A stretch of DNA of 16,420 bases from Gammaproteobacteria bacterium (GCA_023228645.1 JALOAT010000068.1:1-16420), one strand, 5' to 3'; counted from the first letter of the stretch, positions 7,567 through 14,995 are shown. Translations and numbers: made by a program. The notes: a model not told the origin generated them from the letters alone.

Positions 7567-7582
7567 ACAAGGAAAAAAGATT

Positions 7583-8344
7583 ATGAAAAAAGTAAAGATA
7601 TTAGAGATAGACAATAACAACGATAGTAATGTGTTTCACAATAGTGAAGTGGTTGATAGTACGAGCGTTAAAGTAGAGGGAGCCGAAGAGGCTTTTTCGG
7701 ACATGATGTTTGACATGATGGCTGATAATATTAACCTTGTTTGTGATTTAGGGGGTGGCGACGACTCAAAAGCAGGGTTAAAAATAATCTCAAGCAGTGG
7801 AATCCCTTTTATCTATCTTATACCGATTGGGAACAGCTTGGCTCAACTGCAAAACGCTTATGACACATACAATATGATCGATGATCCTGAAAATACAATT
7901 TTTGTTTTAAATCAAGCGACAAGCATTGAAAAAGCAAAAGAAGAATTTGTGTTCTGGTATGGTTCCGATAAATACGGAACAGAAGCTTTTTGTGAAAAAA
8001 TAAAAAATCCAAAAACAATAGTTGTTCCCCGAACTCCTCTTTTTGAACTGGCGGCAATGGATGGTGTGACAATTTCAGAACTTGCACAATTTGGAGATGG
8101 AATTGAAAAAGCAGATGCGATGAGCTTATTTTTTGAAAAGAGTGGTGGAGATAAAGAGGTCTTTAAAAATTTAAAGCGAAAATATGACCAGAGTAAACTT
8201 GCGAGAGAATATCTTGATGTGGTGCTAGTTCAGTTCAAAAAGTTGATAAAAGATACAAACTGCATAGCGGTAGCTTCAAGCAAAGGTGGGGTTGGTAAAT
8301 CTACTATCTCATATCATCTTGCAGGTTTGACTTTTCAGGATTAA
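7583..8344 (+). CDS. ParA/StbB-like ATPase with C-terminal P-loop (circularly permuted)
   Basis: All parts of a ParA/MinD-type ATPase are present but in rotated order. The protein opens with the strand that normally follows the P-loop helix (VKILEIDNNNDS, residues 4-15). Next comes the Walker-B-like strand NLVCDLGGGDDS (51-62), the IPFIYLIPIGN strand (74-84), IFVLNQATS (106-114) and a VVPRTPLFELA segment (147-157). The deviant Walker A, ASSKGGVGKST (231-241), comes last, with TISYHLAGLTFQD as its helix just before the stop. Joining the C-terminal end to the N-terminal start would restore a normal ParA order. AAGGA supports the start, and no P-loop is coded directly upstream. StbB/TraL/VirC1-type ParA proteins assist relaxosome positioning and plasmid stability, which fits its place before oriT and relaxase. 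Whether the permuted protein folds and binds ATP is unknown. Confidence 0.8.
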   Translation: MKKVKILEIDNNNDSNVFHNSEVVDSTSVKVEGAEEAFSDMMFDMMADNINLVCDLGGGDDSKAGLKIISSSGIPFIYLIPIGNSLAQLQNAYDTYNMIDDPENTIFVLNQATSIEKAKEEFVFWYGSDKYGTEAFCEKIKNPKTIVVPRTPLFELAAMDGVTISELAQFGDGIEKADAMSLFFEKSGGDKEVFKNLKRKYDQSKLAREYLDVVLVQFKKLIKDTNCIAVASSKGGVGKSTISYHLAGLTFQD

Positions 8345-8347
8345 AAG

Positions 8348-8743
8348 ATGAATCCGAAACTTGAAAAGTTTATAAAAAAAAAGCAGGTTGGAAAATCTGT
8401 TTTTTATCCATATAGAGAAGAAATTCTTGAGCTTAAAAGTCGCGGTTTTTCCGCAAAAGTGATCTTAGAATTTTTAGAAAGTGTTGGCGTTAAAGCAAAA
8501 AAAAGAAACTTGAATTACTGGCTTAAAAGGCAAATTCAAGATAAGCCAATTGTTCATAAACCTACAGTTTCAAATCAAACTCAAACCACAAATTCAAATC
8601 AAACTATTCACAAACCAAAAGAGTTAGCAAAGACAAAAACTCAACAAGAAGCCCTTGATAAACTACTAAAGCTCTCAAGTAAAAAAATATCCGCAGAGGA
8701 TATGATTAATCACGGAAGAGCACCTGTGAAGCCCCTTGAATAG
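8348..8743 (+). CDS. Small HTH DNA-binding protein, StbA/TraK-like accessory (131 aa)
   Basis: Residues 20-62 (YPYREEILELKSRGFSAKVI, then a LEFLE..GVKAKKRNLNYWLKRQ segment) have the form of a helix-turn-helix: a helix, a 'G' turn and a basic recognition helix ending in YWLKR. A flexible Gln/Thr/Asn-rich linker (68-90) and a short helical tail follow. The start is 3 bases after the ParA-like stop, so translation is coupled. Directly behind its stop codon lie six 11-bp repeats. Plasmid R388 is known to have a comparable pair: the small DNA-binding protein StbA and 9-bp repeats spaced 2 bp apart by its oriT. A role in binding these repeats, as relaxosome accessory and operon autoregulator, is inference. 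Confidence 0.66.
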   Translation: MNPKLEKFIKKKQVGKSVFYPYREEILELKSRGFSAKVILEFLESVGVKAKKRNLNYWLKRQIQDKPIVHKPTVSNQTQTTNSNQTIHKPKELAKTKTQQEALDKLLKLSSKKISAEDMINHGRAPVKPLE

Positions 8744-8960
8744 GGCTTGGGAACATAGCGGGAATATATCGGGAACATAGTGGGAATGGATTGAGAACAT
8801 ATAGGGAATATGCAACGGCTCCACTGTCTACAGTGGGTTCGGTGCCTCCCTAATAGAGAAAACTTAAACGAAGCTTAAGTTTGAAATTATTCGCAAACTC
8901 GTTGAGAATAATTTTAGTTTGGTTTTTGGAACAAAATAACAAAATAAAGGAGTTAATTTT
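8744..8960. other. Probable origin of transfer (oriT)
   Basis: The 217-bp gap between the HTH accessory gene and the MobF relaxase contains the six iterons and three inverted repeats. These are CCACTGT/ACAGTGG (8821-8827/8830-8836), AAACTTAA/TTAAGTTT (8860-8867/8875-8882) and AAATTATTC/GAATAATTT (8884-8892/8906-8914). MobF relaxases recognise a hairpin beside their nick site, and oriT commonly lies next to the relaxase gene. The third repeat, with an inner CAA/TTG pair and 5-nt tip, is the best relaxase-hairpin candidate. The nick position cannot be read. Confidence 0.6.
8749..8814 (+). repeat. Six direct repeats at exact 11-bp period (iterons)
   Basis: GGGAA begins at 8749, 8760, 8771, 8782 and 8804, with GAGAA at 8793, so every unit is 11 bp. 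Units read GGGAACATAGC, GGGAATATATC, GGGAACATAGT, GGGAATGGATT, GAGAACATATA and GGGAATATGCA. The conserved part is GGGAAYATA. An 11-bp period puts each unit on nearly the same face of the helix, suited to cooperative binding of one small protein, most simply the HTH protein encoded immediately upstream. Confidence 0.85.
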
Positions 8961-11900
8961 ATGTTGGCACAACCAAAATTGACGAGCTCAGATAGTGCGA
9001 GAAATTATTTTGAGCGGGATACATACTATATAAATAATGCACATGAACAAGGCTCATTTTATGGAAAGTTAAAAGATGATCTAGGGCTTGGAGATTTTAA
9101 TCTTGAGGACTTTGACAAGCTTTTAATGGCTAAAGATTTGGAAGGGAATCAACTCTTGAGATTGACCTCTAAAGATTTTGATGAGAACGGTGAGCGAAAG
9201 CGAGCCGCTTGCGATCTGACATTTGCAGCGGATAAAGACATTAGTATTCTATATGAAGTTTCAGGCGATGAAATGAAGGATAAAATAAGAGCTGCTTTTA
9301 ACAGGTCTATTGATAAAGCTTTAGATTTTGCGGAAGAGAATTATTCCTACACCAAAGATCGTAATAACATGAAAGGCAAAAAAGCAGACTCAAAAATGCT
9401 TTTTACCAGATTTGATCACTCAGAGAGTCGCAATGATGATATGCACCTTCATGTTCATGCGCTAGCTATGAATATGATTCAGGATGAAAACGGCAACTGG
9501 AAAGCCGTTGAGTTTAACCAGATAATGGAAAATCATCAACTATTAGGGCAAATTCAAAGAAATGAATTTGCAAAAGAGTTGCAAACTTTAGGTGTTGAGC
9601 TTGAGATAAGTTCTGTAAAAAATGGAACTTTTAAAACTAAAGCGGTAGAGCAAGAAGTTAGAGATATGTTTTCAACTAGAAGCAAAGATATCAAAGAGGA
9701 GATGGCGAAGAGCGGACAGCACTCTTATAAAGCGACTCATACGGCTCAAAAGCAAACTGCGAAGTGGAAAGATAAGAACAAAGACAGAGAGCAGATTCAA
9801 GCGGATAATATCCAAAGGTTAGAAGATGCGGGTGCTGATATCGAGAAAATTAAAGAGCTCAAGGAAGATTTAAAAATTCGACAGCTCGACGAGCGAGCTG
9901 TAATGGATATCGCTATTAGCGATATAACCGATAAAAAATCGGTTTTTAAAAAAGAAGATGTCTTAAAACACGCTCTTAAGGTCGGTCTTTTAAGCAATGT
10001 TGATGTTAATTTGATAGCTCAAGAGTTTGAAAAGTATTCTGATTTAGTTGTGATAGATAGAGAAAAAAATCAATTTACAACACTTGAGGTTTTAGAAAAA
10101 GAGGAATTTATCTTTAATTTAAAAAATCAAGAGAATTTTTCAATTACACAAGATAAAGAGCAAATCGCCACGGCGATTAATGAATTTGAGGCTAAAAAAG
10201 GCTTTGAGCTAAAGCAAGGACAAAATGAACTAGCTCACACTGTTCTATCGAGTGAATCTAAGTACATCGTGGCTCAAGGTGTAGCTGGTGCAGGGAAGAG
10301 TACCTCTCTAGAAATCGTAAAAAATGTTGCAGAGCAGAATGGTATTAATGTAGTCGCACTCGCTCCGACGGGAACGGCAACCGACAATCTTGCAAAAGAG
10401 GCAGGAATTAAAGAGAGCTATACGGTGGCTAAATTTTTAAAAGAGAACGGTGCAGGCATCAAAGACGCACTTGTGATTATAGATGAGGCGGGGATGTTGG
10501 GTTTACGAGACACACATGATTTAATGAAAATTGCAGAGGAAAACAATTTGAAAATTGTATTTTCTGGAGATATGAATCAGAAAAAATCAATTAGCCAGGG
10601 CGATATATTTGCAGGGATGCAGAGGCAAGGTTTTCAGACTATCAATCTTGCAGAGGGCAATCGTCAAAAGAACGACAAAATGAAACTAGCTGTTAAAAAT
10701 ATCTTAGATAAGGATATTGTCGCAGGGCTTGAGATTTTAAAAGACACTACAAGAGAAATTACTAATAGTGATGAGAGGCTCAAGGATGCTCAAGAAGAGT
10801 ATTTAAAAGATAAAGATAACTCGTTGCTTATCACTACGACTAATAGCGACAGAGTCAAGCTCAACCAGACGATTAGAGATGAGCTTATATCTCAAAAAGA
10901 GATAAAACATTCTAAAGAGTTTGATTTAAGAGAGACTATCAACTTAAGCGACCTTGAAAAGCGGTCGGCACTGCACTATCAAAAAGAGCAGAAAGTCTTT
11001 TTATCAAAAAACATAGGCTCTATATCAGCAGGGCGAGAAGCCGTGATTAAAGATGTGAATATTGATAAAAATCAAATCATTATCGAGCATCAAGGCAAAA
11101 ACAAAACTTTCACCGAGACGGTTGATCTAACTGAGTCAGGCGATAAGTTAAATCTATTTGAAGATACAAAAAAAGAGCTTGGTATCGGTGAAAAAGTCAT
11201 GATGAAAAAGAACGATAAAAAGCTCGGTTTATCAAACGGTCAGATGGGTGTAATTACTCAAATGTATAAAGACAGAGTAACCGTTAAATTTGACAAAAAA
11301 GAGGTTTCATTCTCGACTAACCAATATAAGTATATTAATCATGCGTATGCAATAACGGATTTTGCGTCGCAAGGCAAGACTACCGACAAGGTTATCGCCG
11401 TGGCGAATTCACAAGCTGCAAGTTTTAATGATTTTTATACACAAATCACCAGAGCAAAACACGAGGCGGTTATCATTACGGATAATCTAAAAGAATTGCA
11501 AGAGAGAGCGGCGAGATATTCCGTGAAATTGAATGCAAGTGAATTAATTAAAAATAAGGAAAACGATATGCGATTAAATGCACAAAAAGAGATAGAAGAT
11601 AAGCTAAGACAAGAGCAACAGGCTCAAAAAGAGCGTGAGCGTGAGCAAGCTCAAAAAGAAGCGGTTCAGGTTCAAGAACCGGAACAAAAGAAAGAGGATG
11701 AAAATTCATTTATAGACACGATTGATAAGGCTAGTGATTTATATGACTTAGTTGAAACGGCGAGAGATGTAATCGAGGGTAATCCAAACGAGATAATTCA
11801 GAATCTAGATGATCTGAATCTTGTTAATGACATGGCGGTTAACCATTCTATGAAAAGCATTGATAAGTCGGCGTTTACCGCGTTCAAAGATATGATTAAA

Positions 11901-12026
11901 GAGGTGTATAAAGAAGCGATATCAGGAGACTTGGATTTCACTTCACTATTGCAAGAGACAGTTAAATCTAGCATGAAGTTCGTGAAGCAGCTCGCTCACA
12001 CCAAAGAAAACTCAATGGAGATGTAA
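8961..12026 (+). CDS. MobF-family relaxase-helicase (TrwC/TraI-like, 1021 aa)
   Basis: This protein would cut oriT, stay covalently attached to the 5' end, and unwind the strand for transfer. The N-terminal relaxase domain has candidate catalytic tyrosines Y16 and Y22/Y23. It also has an FAADKDISILYEV segment like the FSAPKSVS motif of TrwC, and the metal-binding histidines H162, H164 and H166 in MHLHVHA. The helicase half (RecD2/TraI type) has Walker A GVAGAGKST (440-448), Walker B IIDEAG (D508, E509), SGDMNQK, a late ITDFASQGKT motif and TQITRAKH with R831. A charged coiled-coil-like region follows (about 855-905), then a ~100-residue tail. Length is close to TrwC (966 aa). AAGGAG precedes the ATG. 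It ends 2 bases before the coupling-protein gene. Confidence 0.93.
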   Translation: MLAQPKLTSSDSARNYFERDTYYINNAHEQGSFYGKLKDDLGLGDFNLEDFDKLLMAKDLEGNQLLRLTSKDFDENGERKRAACDLTFAADKDISILYEVSGDEMKDKIRAAFNRSIDKALDFAEENYSYTKDRNNMKGKKADSKMLFTRFDHSESRNDDMHLHVHALAMNMIQDENGNWKAVEFNQIMENHQLLGQIQRNEFAKELQTLGVELEISSVKNGTFKTKAVEQEVRDMFSTRSKDIKEEMAKSGQHSYKATHTAQKQTAKWKDKNKDREQIQADNIQRLEDAGADIEKIKELKEDLKIRQLDERAVMDIAISDITDKKSVFKKEDVLKHALKVGLLSNVDVNLIAQEFEKYSDLVVIDREKNQFTTLEVLEKEEFIFNLKNQENFSITQDKEQIATAINEFEAKKGFELKQGQNELAHTVLSSESKYIVAQGVAGAGKSTSLEIVKNVAEQNGINVVALAPTGTATDNLAKEAGIKESYTVAKFLKENGAGIKDALVIIDEAGMLGLRDTHDLMKIAEENNLKIVFSGDMNQKKSISQGDIFAGMQRQGFQTINLAEGNRQKNDKMKLAVKNILDKDIVAGLEILKDTTREITNSDERLKDAQEEYLKDKDNSLLITTTNSDRVKLNQTIRDELISQKEIKHSKEFDLRETINLSDLEKRSALHYQKEQKVFLSKNIGSISAGREAVIKDVNIDKNQIIIEHQGKNKTFTETVDLTESGDKLNLFEDTKKELGIGEKVMMKKNDKKLGLSNGQMGVITQMYKDRVTVKFDKKEVSFSTNQYKYINHAYAITDFASQGKTTDKVIAVANSQAASFNDFYTQITRAKHEAVIITDNLKELQERAARYSVKLNASELIKNKENDMRLNAQKEIEDKLRQEQQAQKEREREQAQKEAVQVQEPEQKKEDENSFIDTIDKASDLYDLVETARDVIEGNPNEIIQNLDDLNLVNDMAVNHSMKSIDKSAFTAFKDMIKEVYKEAISGDLDFTSLLQETVKSSMKFVKQLAHTKENSMEM

Positions 12027-12028
12027 AG

Positions 12029-13570
12029 ATGGAAATGTCATTTATGGAAATAGCTATGTGGGGGATGGTGGCGGTCGTGCCTCCCCTTTGGTATTACAAA
12101 GGCGGTAAAAATCACGAGAGAGAGGGGATAGATTATCATCCTCTTTGTGATTCGAGTTATCCAAATCCTGCATATCAATTATCAGGCAACAGGTGGACTG
12201 AAAATCAAACTTTAAAAAATCAATTTCGCGAAAGCGAAACGAATGATTTGAAGTTTGATAATTTTGAATATGGAACGAGTTTTCATCTAAAAACGGTTTC
12301 TATTTGGAAAAAGCTTTTTATGAGAAAGGCGGAGATTTTTATTAATCCTTTAAAGTTAACGGAAAGTGTCACGATGATTGCTCCAATGGGGGGCGGTAAA
12401 ACGGTCACGATGGAAGCGTTACTTGCTCAACCGTGGTATAACAGAGTTTTGATTAACGATGAGAAATCAGGCGACTTCGTTTCTAAATGGTATAATAAGA
12501 GAACATCAATCATCCTCTGCCCGTTCGATGAGCGTGCTCATGCCTGGGATATATTGAGTGAAGATATTGAGATAGTAGAGTTTTTTATTCAAAACACTAT
12601 AAACGCCGTTACGGGTGGCAATCAATCATTTTTCACCAATGATGCGAAAGAGCGATATATTCAAGTAGCGAGATTAACTATAGATATAAAAGAGCCAAAA
12701 GAAAAATGGGCTTTTTTTATCGCGGAGCTTGAAAGTATGTTTAAAGAAGTAGAAGCTGGAGAAAGTAAGAGTGCCAAAGATGTGATTTCGACTATGAAGC
12801 AGGTAATTGAAATGTTAAAATTGGTTAAATTTCAGATTGAGACAGGGAAGCAGAGCTTCACTATCAGCGAGTTTTTCAAAAGAAAACATCAGGCAAAGCT
12901 TTTTATGGTGACTGTTGATAAATACAATCTTCAACTGAATGTACTTTTTAGTGCGTTTACGGCTTGTTTCGCAATGATACACGCTTCGCAGAAAGAGACT
13001 AAAGAGGATTTGACATTCTATCTATTGGATGAGTATCTGAGTCTTAAAATGACTTATGAGGCTAAACTTCTTCTGTTTACAAAAATCAGATCAAAAGGCG
13101 GGTCTTTACTCGTTGCCATGCACTATTTACCAGACGAGCAAAAGATGTTTGATTTGCTTACCTCTTCAACCTATGCTTATTTGATATTTTCCGTAAAAAA
13201 TACAAAAACCAGAGAGTTCTTTGATAAGCAGGTCGGCAAAAGAGACTATATGATAAGAAAAACCGTAAACGGTCAATATCAGGAGCATAAAGATAGTGAT
13301 AACATCCTTGATTGGTCTGAGGTAGATAAAATAGCAAATGAGTATAAACACATTACTTACATGCCTCAAGAGGGTGCTTTATTTGTGGGTAAAAGCGATT
13401 ATATCAACAAAAAAGAAGTACACAAGCCTTTTATACTTGATAGTACAATTGTTGACTTTAAGAGATTGCAGAACAAAGAATATCTCGATAAAAAAGAGGG
13501 TAAACAAAAACTCAAAAAGAGCACTGAAAAATATGCTCAAGATAATCAAGAAGAGAAAAAATCTTCTTGA
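12029..13570 (+). CDS. Type IV coupling protein (VirD4/TrwB/TraD-like, 513 aa)
   Basis: This ATPase would link the relaxase-DNA complex to the secretion channel at the inner membrane. It has a Walker A, APMGGGKT (118-125), and a Walker B, FYLLDEY, with D334 and E335. Downstream, KIRSKGGSLLVAMHYLPDEQ (about 353-372) and the SSTYAYLIFSVKN segment match the TraG/TraD C-terminal core. The N-terminus has only one weak hydrophobic stretch (about 5-22), where TrwB has two membrane helices. The C-terminal tail is Lys/Glu-rich. It starts 2 bases after the relaxase stop, so the pair is translationally coupled, the standard relaxase/coupling-protein arrangement. Length is typical (TrwB 507 aa). Confidence 0.9.
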   Translation: MEMSFMEIAMWGMVAVVPPLWYYKGGKNHEREGIDYHPLCDSSYPNPAYQLSGNRWTENQTLKNQFRESETNDLKFDNFEYGTSFHLKTVSIWKKLFMRKAEIFINPLKLTESVTMIAPMGGGKTVTMEALLAQPWYNRVLINDEKSGDFVSKWYNKRTSIILCPFDERAHAWDILSEDIEIVEFFIQNTINAVTGGNQSFFTNDAKERYIQVARLTIDIKEPKEKWAFFIAELESMFKEVEAGESKSAKDVISTMKQVIEMLKLVKFQIETGKQSFTISEFFKRKHQAKLFMVTVDKYNLQLNVLFSAFTACFAMIHASQKETKEDLTFYLLDEYLSLKMTYEAKLLLFTKIRSKGGSLLVAMHYLPDEQKMFDLLTSSTYAYLIFSVKNTKTREFFDKQVGKRDYMIRKTVNGQYQEHKDSDNILDWSEVDKIANEYKHITYMPQEGALFVGKSDYINKKEVHKPFILDSTIVDFKRLQNKEYLDKKEGKQKLKKSTEKYAQDNQEEKKSS

Positions 13571-13608
13571 TTTTCGTTAAAAATGAGAAAAATTTCATCA
13601 AAGGTAAA

Positions 13609-13633
13609 AGCGTAATTGAGGTGGTTTTACGCT
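13609..13633. terminator. Possible bidirectional terminator between convergent genes
   Basis: AGCGTAA (13609-13615) and TTACGCT (13627-13633) form a 7-bp stem with an 11-nt loop, followed rightward by AAAATTT. It lies between the end of the rightward transfer operon and the end of a leftward gene. The stem is weak and the T-run is poor. Confidence 0.35.
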
Positions 13634-13952
13634 AAAATTTGATAAAATCCCTTTGCCCATAAAACAAAATAGTTGTTGTTACGCCTGTGTAAATCCCGAG
13701 AGCACCCGTTGACAATAGCCATATTTTTAATATAAAAGCTTCTGTTTTAGTCCATCTGTTCTCGCTCCACTTTGCAAAAGCCATTAAAAAAATCCAAAGG
13801 CCTGCAAGAGCAAATAAAAAACTAGCTTGTTTTGATGTAATTATCGCTATCACAAAAAAAACCACTGCATACAAATAAAAGGGCAAAAAAAACAATGTCA
13901 TTACTCTTTTGGCTTTTCTTGAAAATATCGGCTCTTTTCTTTTTCTTCTCAT
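13632..13952 (-). CDS. Small membrane protein of unknown function (106 aa)
   Basis: A basic N-terminus (RRKRKEPIFSRKAKR) is followed by three hydrophobic segments, at about 17-38, 43-59 and 73-96. The positive-inside rule places the N-terminus in the cytoplasm. AAGGA lies 7 bases before the ATG. It is convergent with the transfer operon and downstream of the J-domain gene on the same strand. No family is recognised; it may be cargo or an exclusion-type protein. Confidence 0.55.
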   Translation of the reverse strand: MRRKRKEPIFSRKAKRVMTLFFLPFYLYAVVFFVIAIITSKQASFLFALAGLWIFLMAFAKWSENRWTKTEAFILKIWLLSTGALGIYTGVTTTILFYGQRDFIKF

Positions 13953-14022
13953 AATTTAATCCTTATTTTTTATATTCTAATTGTCATATATTAACCCGCC
14001 CTTAAACGGTATCTTTTTAGAT

Positions 14023-14041
14023 AGGAGCCCTAGAAGCTCCT
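14023..14041 (-). terminator. Hairpin at the stop of the J-domain gene
   Basis: AGGAGC (14023-14028) and GCTCCT (14036-14041) form a 6-bp stem overlapping the stop codon. A second small stem, TATCT/AGATA, follows at 14010-14022. In the minus-strand transcript the T-run is poor, so termination is only possible. Confidence 0.3.
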
Positions 14042-14505
14042 TACGCTGATATTTTATCCCTTGCTTTGCCCTGGACTGTTTGAGAGCCATATTTAGCCTT
14101 GATATCATCCATGCTTTTTTGTTTTGGGTTTCTGCCTTTCATCTCTCCGTAATACCACATTTTTTTCTTTGAAGCCCATTTAAAACCAAGCTCTTTCAAT
14201 GTTTCTTTAATATCCTTTGTGTCTCCAGATAACCATATCCAAGAACCTACAACCTCGATAATAATGTTTTCATAATGTAGTATTTGAGATATTACTTTTT
14301 CTAGCTCTAAATCAAATTCGCTATCTTCTTCGAACTTTAAGCCGTTTTCAATAAAATCATTGTAAATTTTATTAAGTGTTTTGAATTGTTCGTCTGTTCC
14401 GCCAACATCTGGGTGAAGCTTTTTTGCTAACTCTTTGTATATCTTCTTAGCCTCGTTAATTCCCTCTAAGCCTTTAAATGCGTCTTTTATGTTTTGAGTT
14501 TCCAT
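14041..14505 (-). CDS. J-domain (DnaJ-like) protein, 154 aa
   Basis: Residues about 12-54 form a compact J domain: EAKKIYKELAKKLHPDVGGT followed by a TLNKIYNDF helix. The invariant HPD is at 31-33. J domains stimulate the ATPase of Hsp70 (DnaK). The zinc-finger and C-terminal domains of DnaJ are absent. The rest is a ~95-residue domain with a WIWLSGDTKDIKETLKELGF segment (about 89-108) and KMWYYG (about 115-120). This architecture recurs in plasmid, phage and island proteins of unknown role. AAGGACGG precedes the ATG. It probably recruits host DnaK to a mobile-element process such as replication or relaxosome remodelling; the substrate is unknown. Confidence 0.8.
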   Translation of the reverse strand: METQNIKDAFKGLEGINEAKKIYKELAKKLHPDVGGTDEQFKTLNKIYNDFIENGLKFEEDSEFDLELEKVISQILHYENIIIEVVGSWIWLSGDTKDIKETLKELGFKWASKKKMWYYGEMKGRNPKQKSMDDIKAKYGSQTVQGKARDKISA

Positions 14506-14836
14506 TTTGTCCGTCCTTTTTGTGTTTAAAAATTATCTTGTTTTTAGATTTTGAAGGGGGATTCTTTATCTTCTATTTTTCTAATTTTAAGAAAATAAAT
14601 ACTCTCTCTTAATCTTTTTAAGATATCTTCCTTTTGAGTTCATCGGGGTTTTTCTAAGAATGTAGTGGTTTAAATTTTCGCTTAGAATAAAATACAAATA
14701 TGCAATATTTTATTTTAGTATCAGTGAATGAATTTAAAAAAATGAAATGATGAAAAATCCGAACTCATTTGAAGATATAAAAGATTATTGAGAGTGTGTT
14801 TTTCTGGTGCGTAGCAAAAATTAGGAAAATAGAAGA
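14506..14836. other. AT-rich non-coding block with inverted repeats
   Basis: No credible gene is seen. Inverted repeats are TCTTAA/TTAAGA (14607-14612/14618-14623), TTCTAAG/CTTAGAA (14652-14658/14681-14687) and AATAAAATA/TATTTTATT (14686-14694/14706-14714). The first part must hold the promoter for the leftward J-domain gene, and the last part the promoter for the candidate RNA that follows. No clear consensus -35 box was found. Confidence 0.4.
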
Positions 14837-14995
14837 TGCTCTTGCTCTTAGCTCCGCAGGATAGCCCTGATTGTAGTGTAATCCTTTTATGAGACACGAT
14901 TAAAAGATTTTAAACGCAAAGCAGGGAATGGCTTCTTAACTTCACACAAAGAGCGGAAGAGCGAAGAGCACGGACTCTTAGGGAGTCCTTTATTT
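14837..14995 (+). ncRNA. Candidate structured small RNA (~160 nt)
   Basis: Three nested stems can be drawn by eye. The outer stem pairs TGCTCTT+GCTCTT (14837-14849) with AAGAGC+AAGAGCA (14957-14962, 14964-14970), with one bulged G. It is prolonged by GCTC/GAGC (14851-14854/14951-14954). The middle stem is CCCTG/CAGGG (14865-14869/14922-14926). The inner hairpin is AATC-c-TTTTA/TAAAAGATT (14880-14889/14901-14909). Directly behind lies a terminator-like stem, GGACTC/GAGTCC (14972-14977/14983-14988), followed by TTTATTT. The block looks richer in G and C than its flanks and has no reading frame. The nested rod shape recalls 6S RNA in outline only; family and function are unknown. Confidence 0.42.
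14972..14995 (+). terminator. Terminator-like hairpin closing the candidate RNA
   Basis: A GGACTC/GAGTCC stem with a 5-nt loop is followed by TTTATTT. On the other strand no T-run follows, so it reads only rightward. Part of its stem (14974-14981) can pair instead with CTAAGAGT at 15001-15008. Confidence 0.45.

Noticed and set aside
8744..8960. Iteron block as a vegetative replication origin
   Set aside because: Iterons alone would fit, but the position between accessory and MobF relaxase genes and the adjacent hairpins favour oriT; no iteron-type Rep protein is encoded nearby.
9797..9997. Leftward frame inside the relaxase
   Set aside because: Shadow of the relaxase coding frame, low-complexity Ser/Ile content.
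13338..13580. Rightward 80-codon frame at the end of the coupling-protein gene
   Set aside because: Alternate frame of the 3' end of the coupling-protein gene, Lys-rich only because of the AT-rich tail; no ribosome site.
14743..14790. Tiny frame (about 14 codons) in the non-coding block as a leader peptide
   Set aside because: No ribosome site, no downstream gene on the same strand that it could control.
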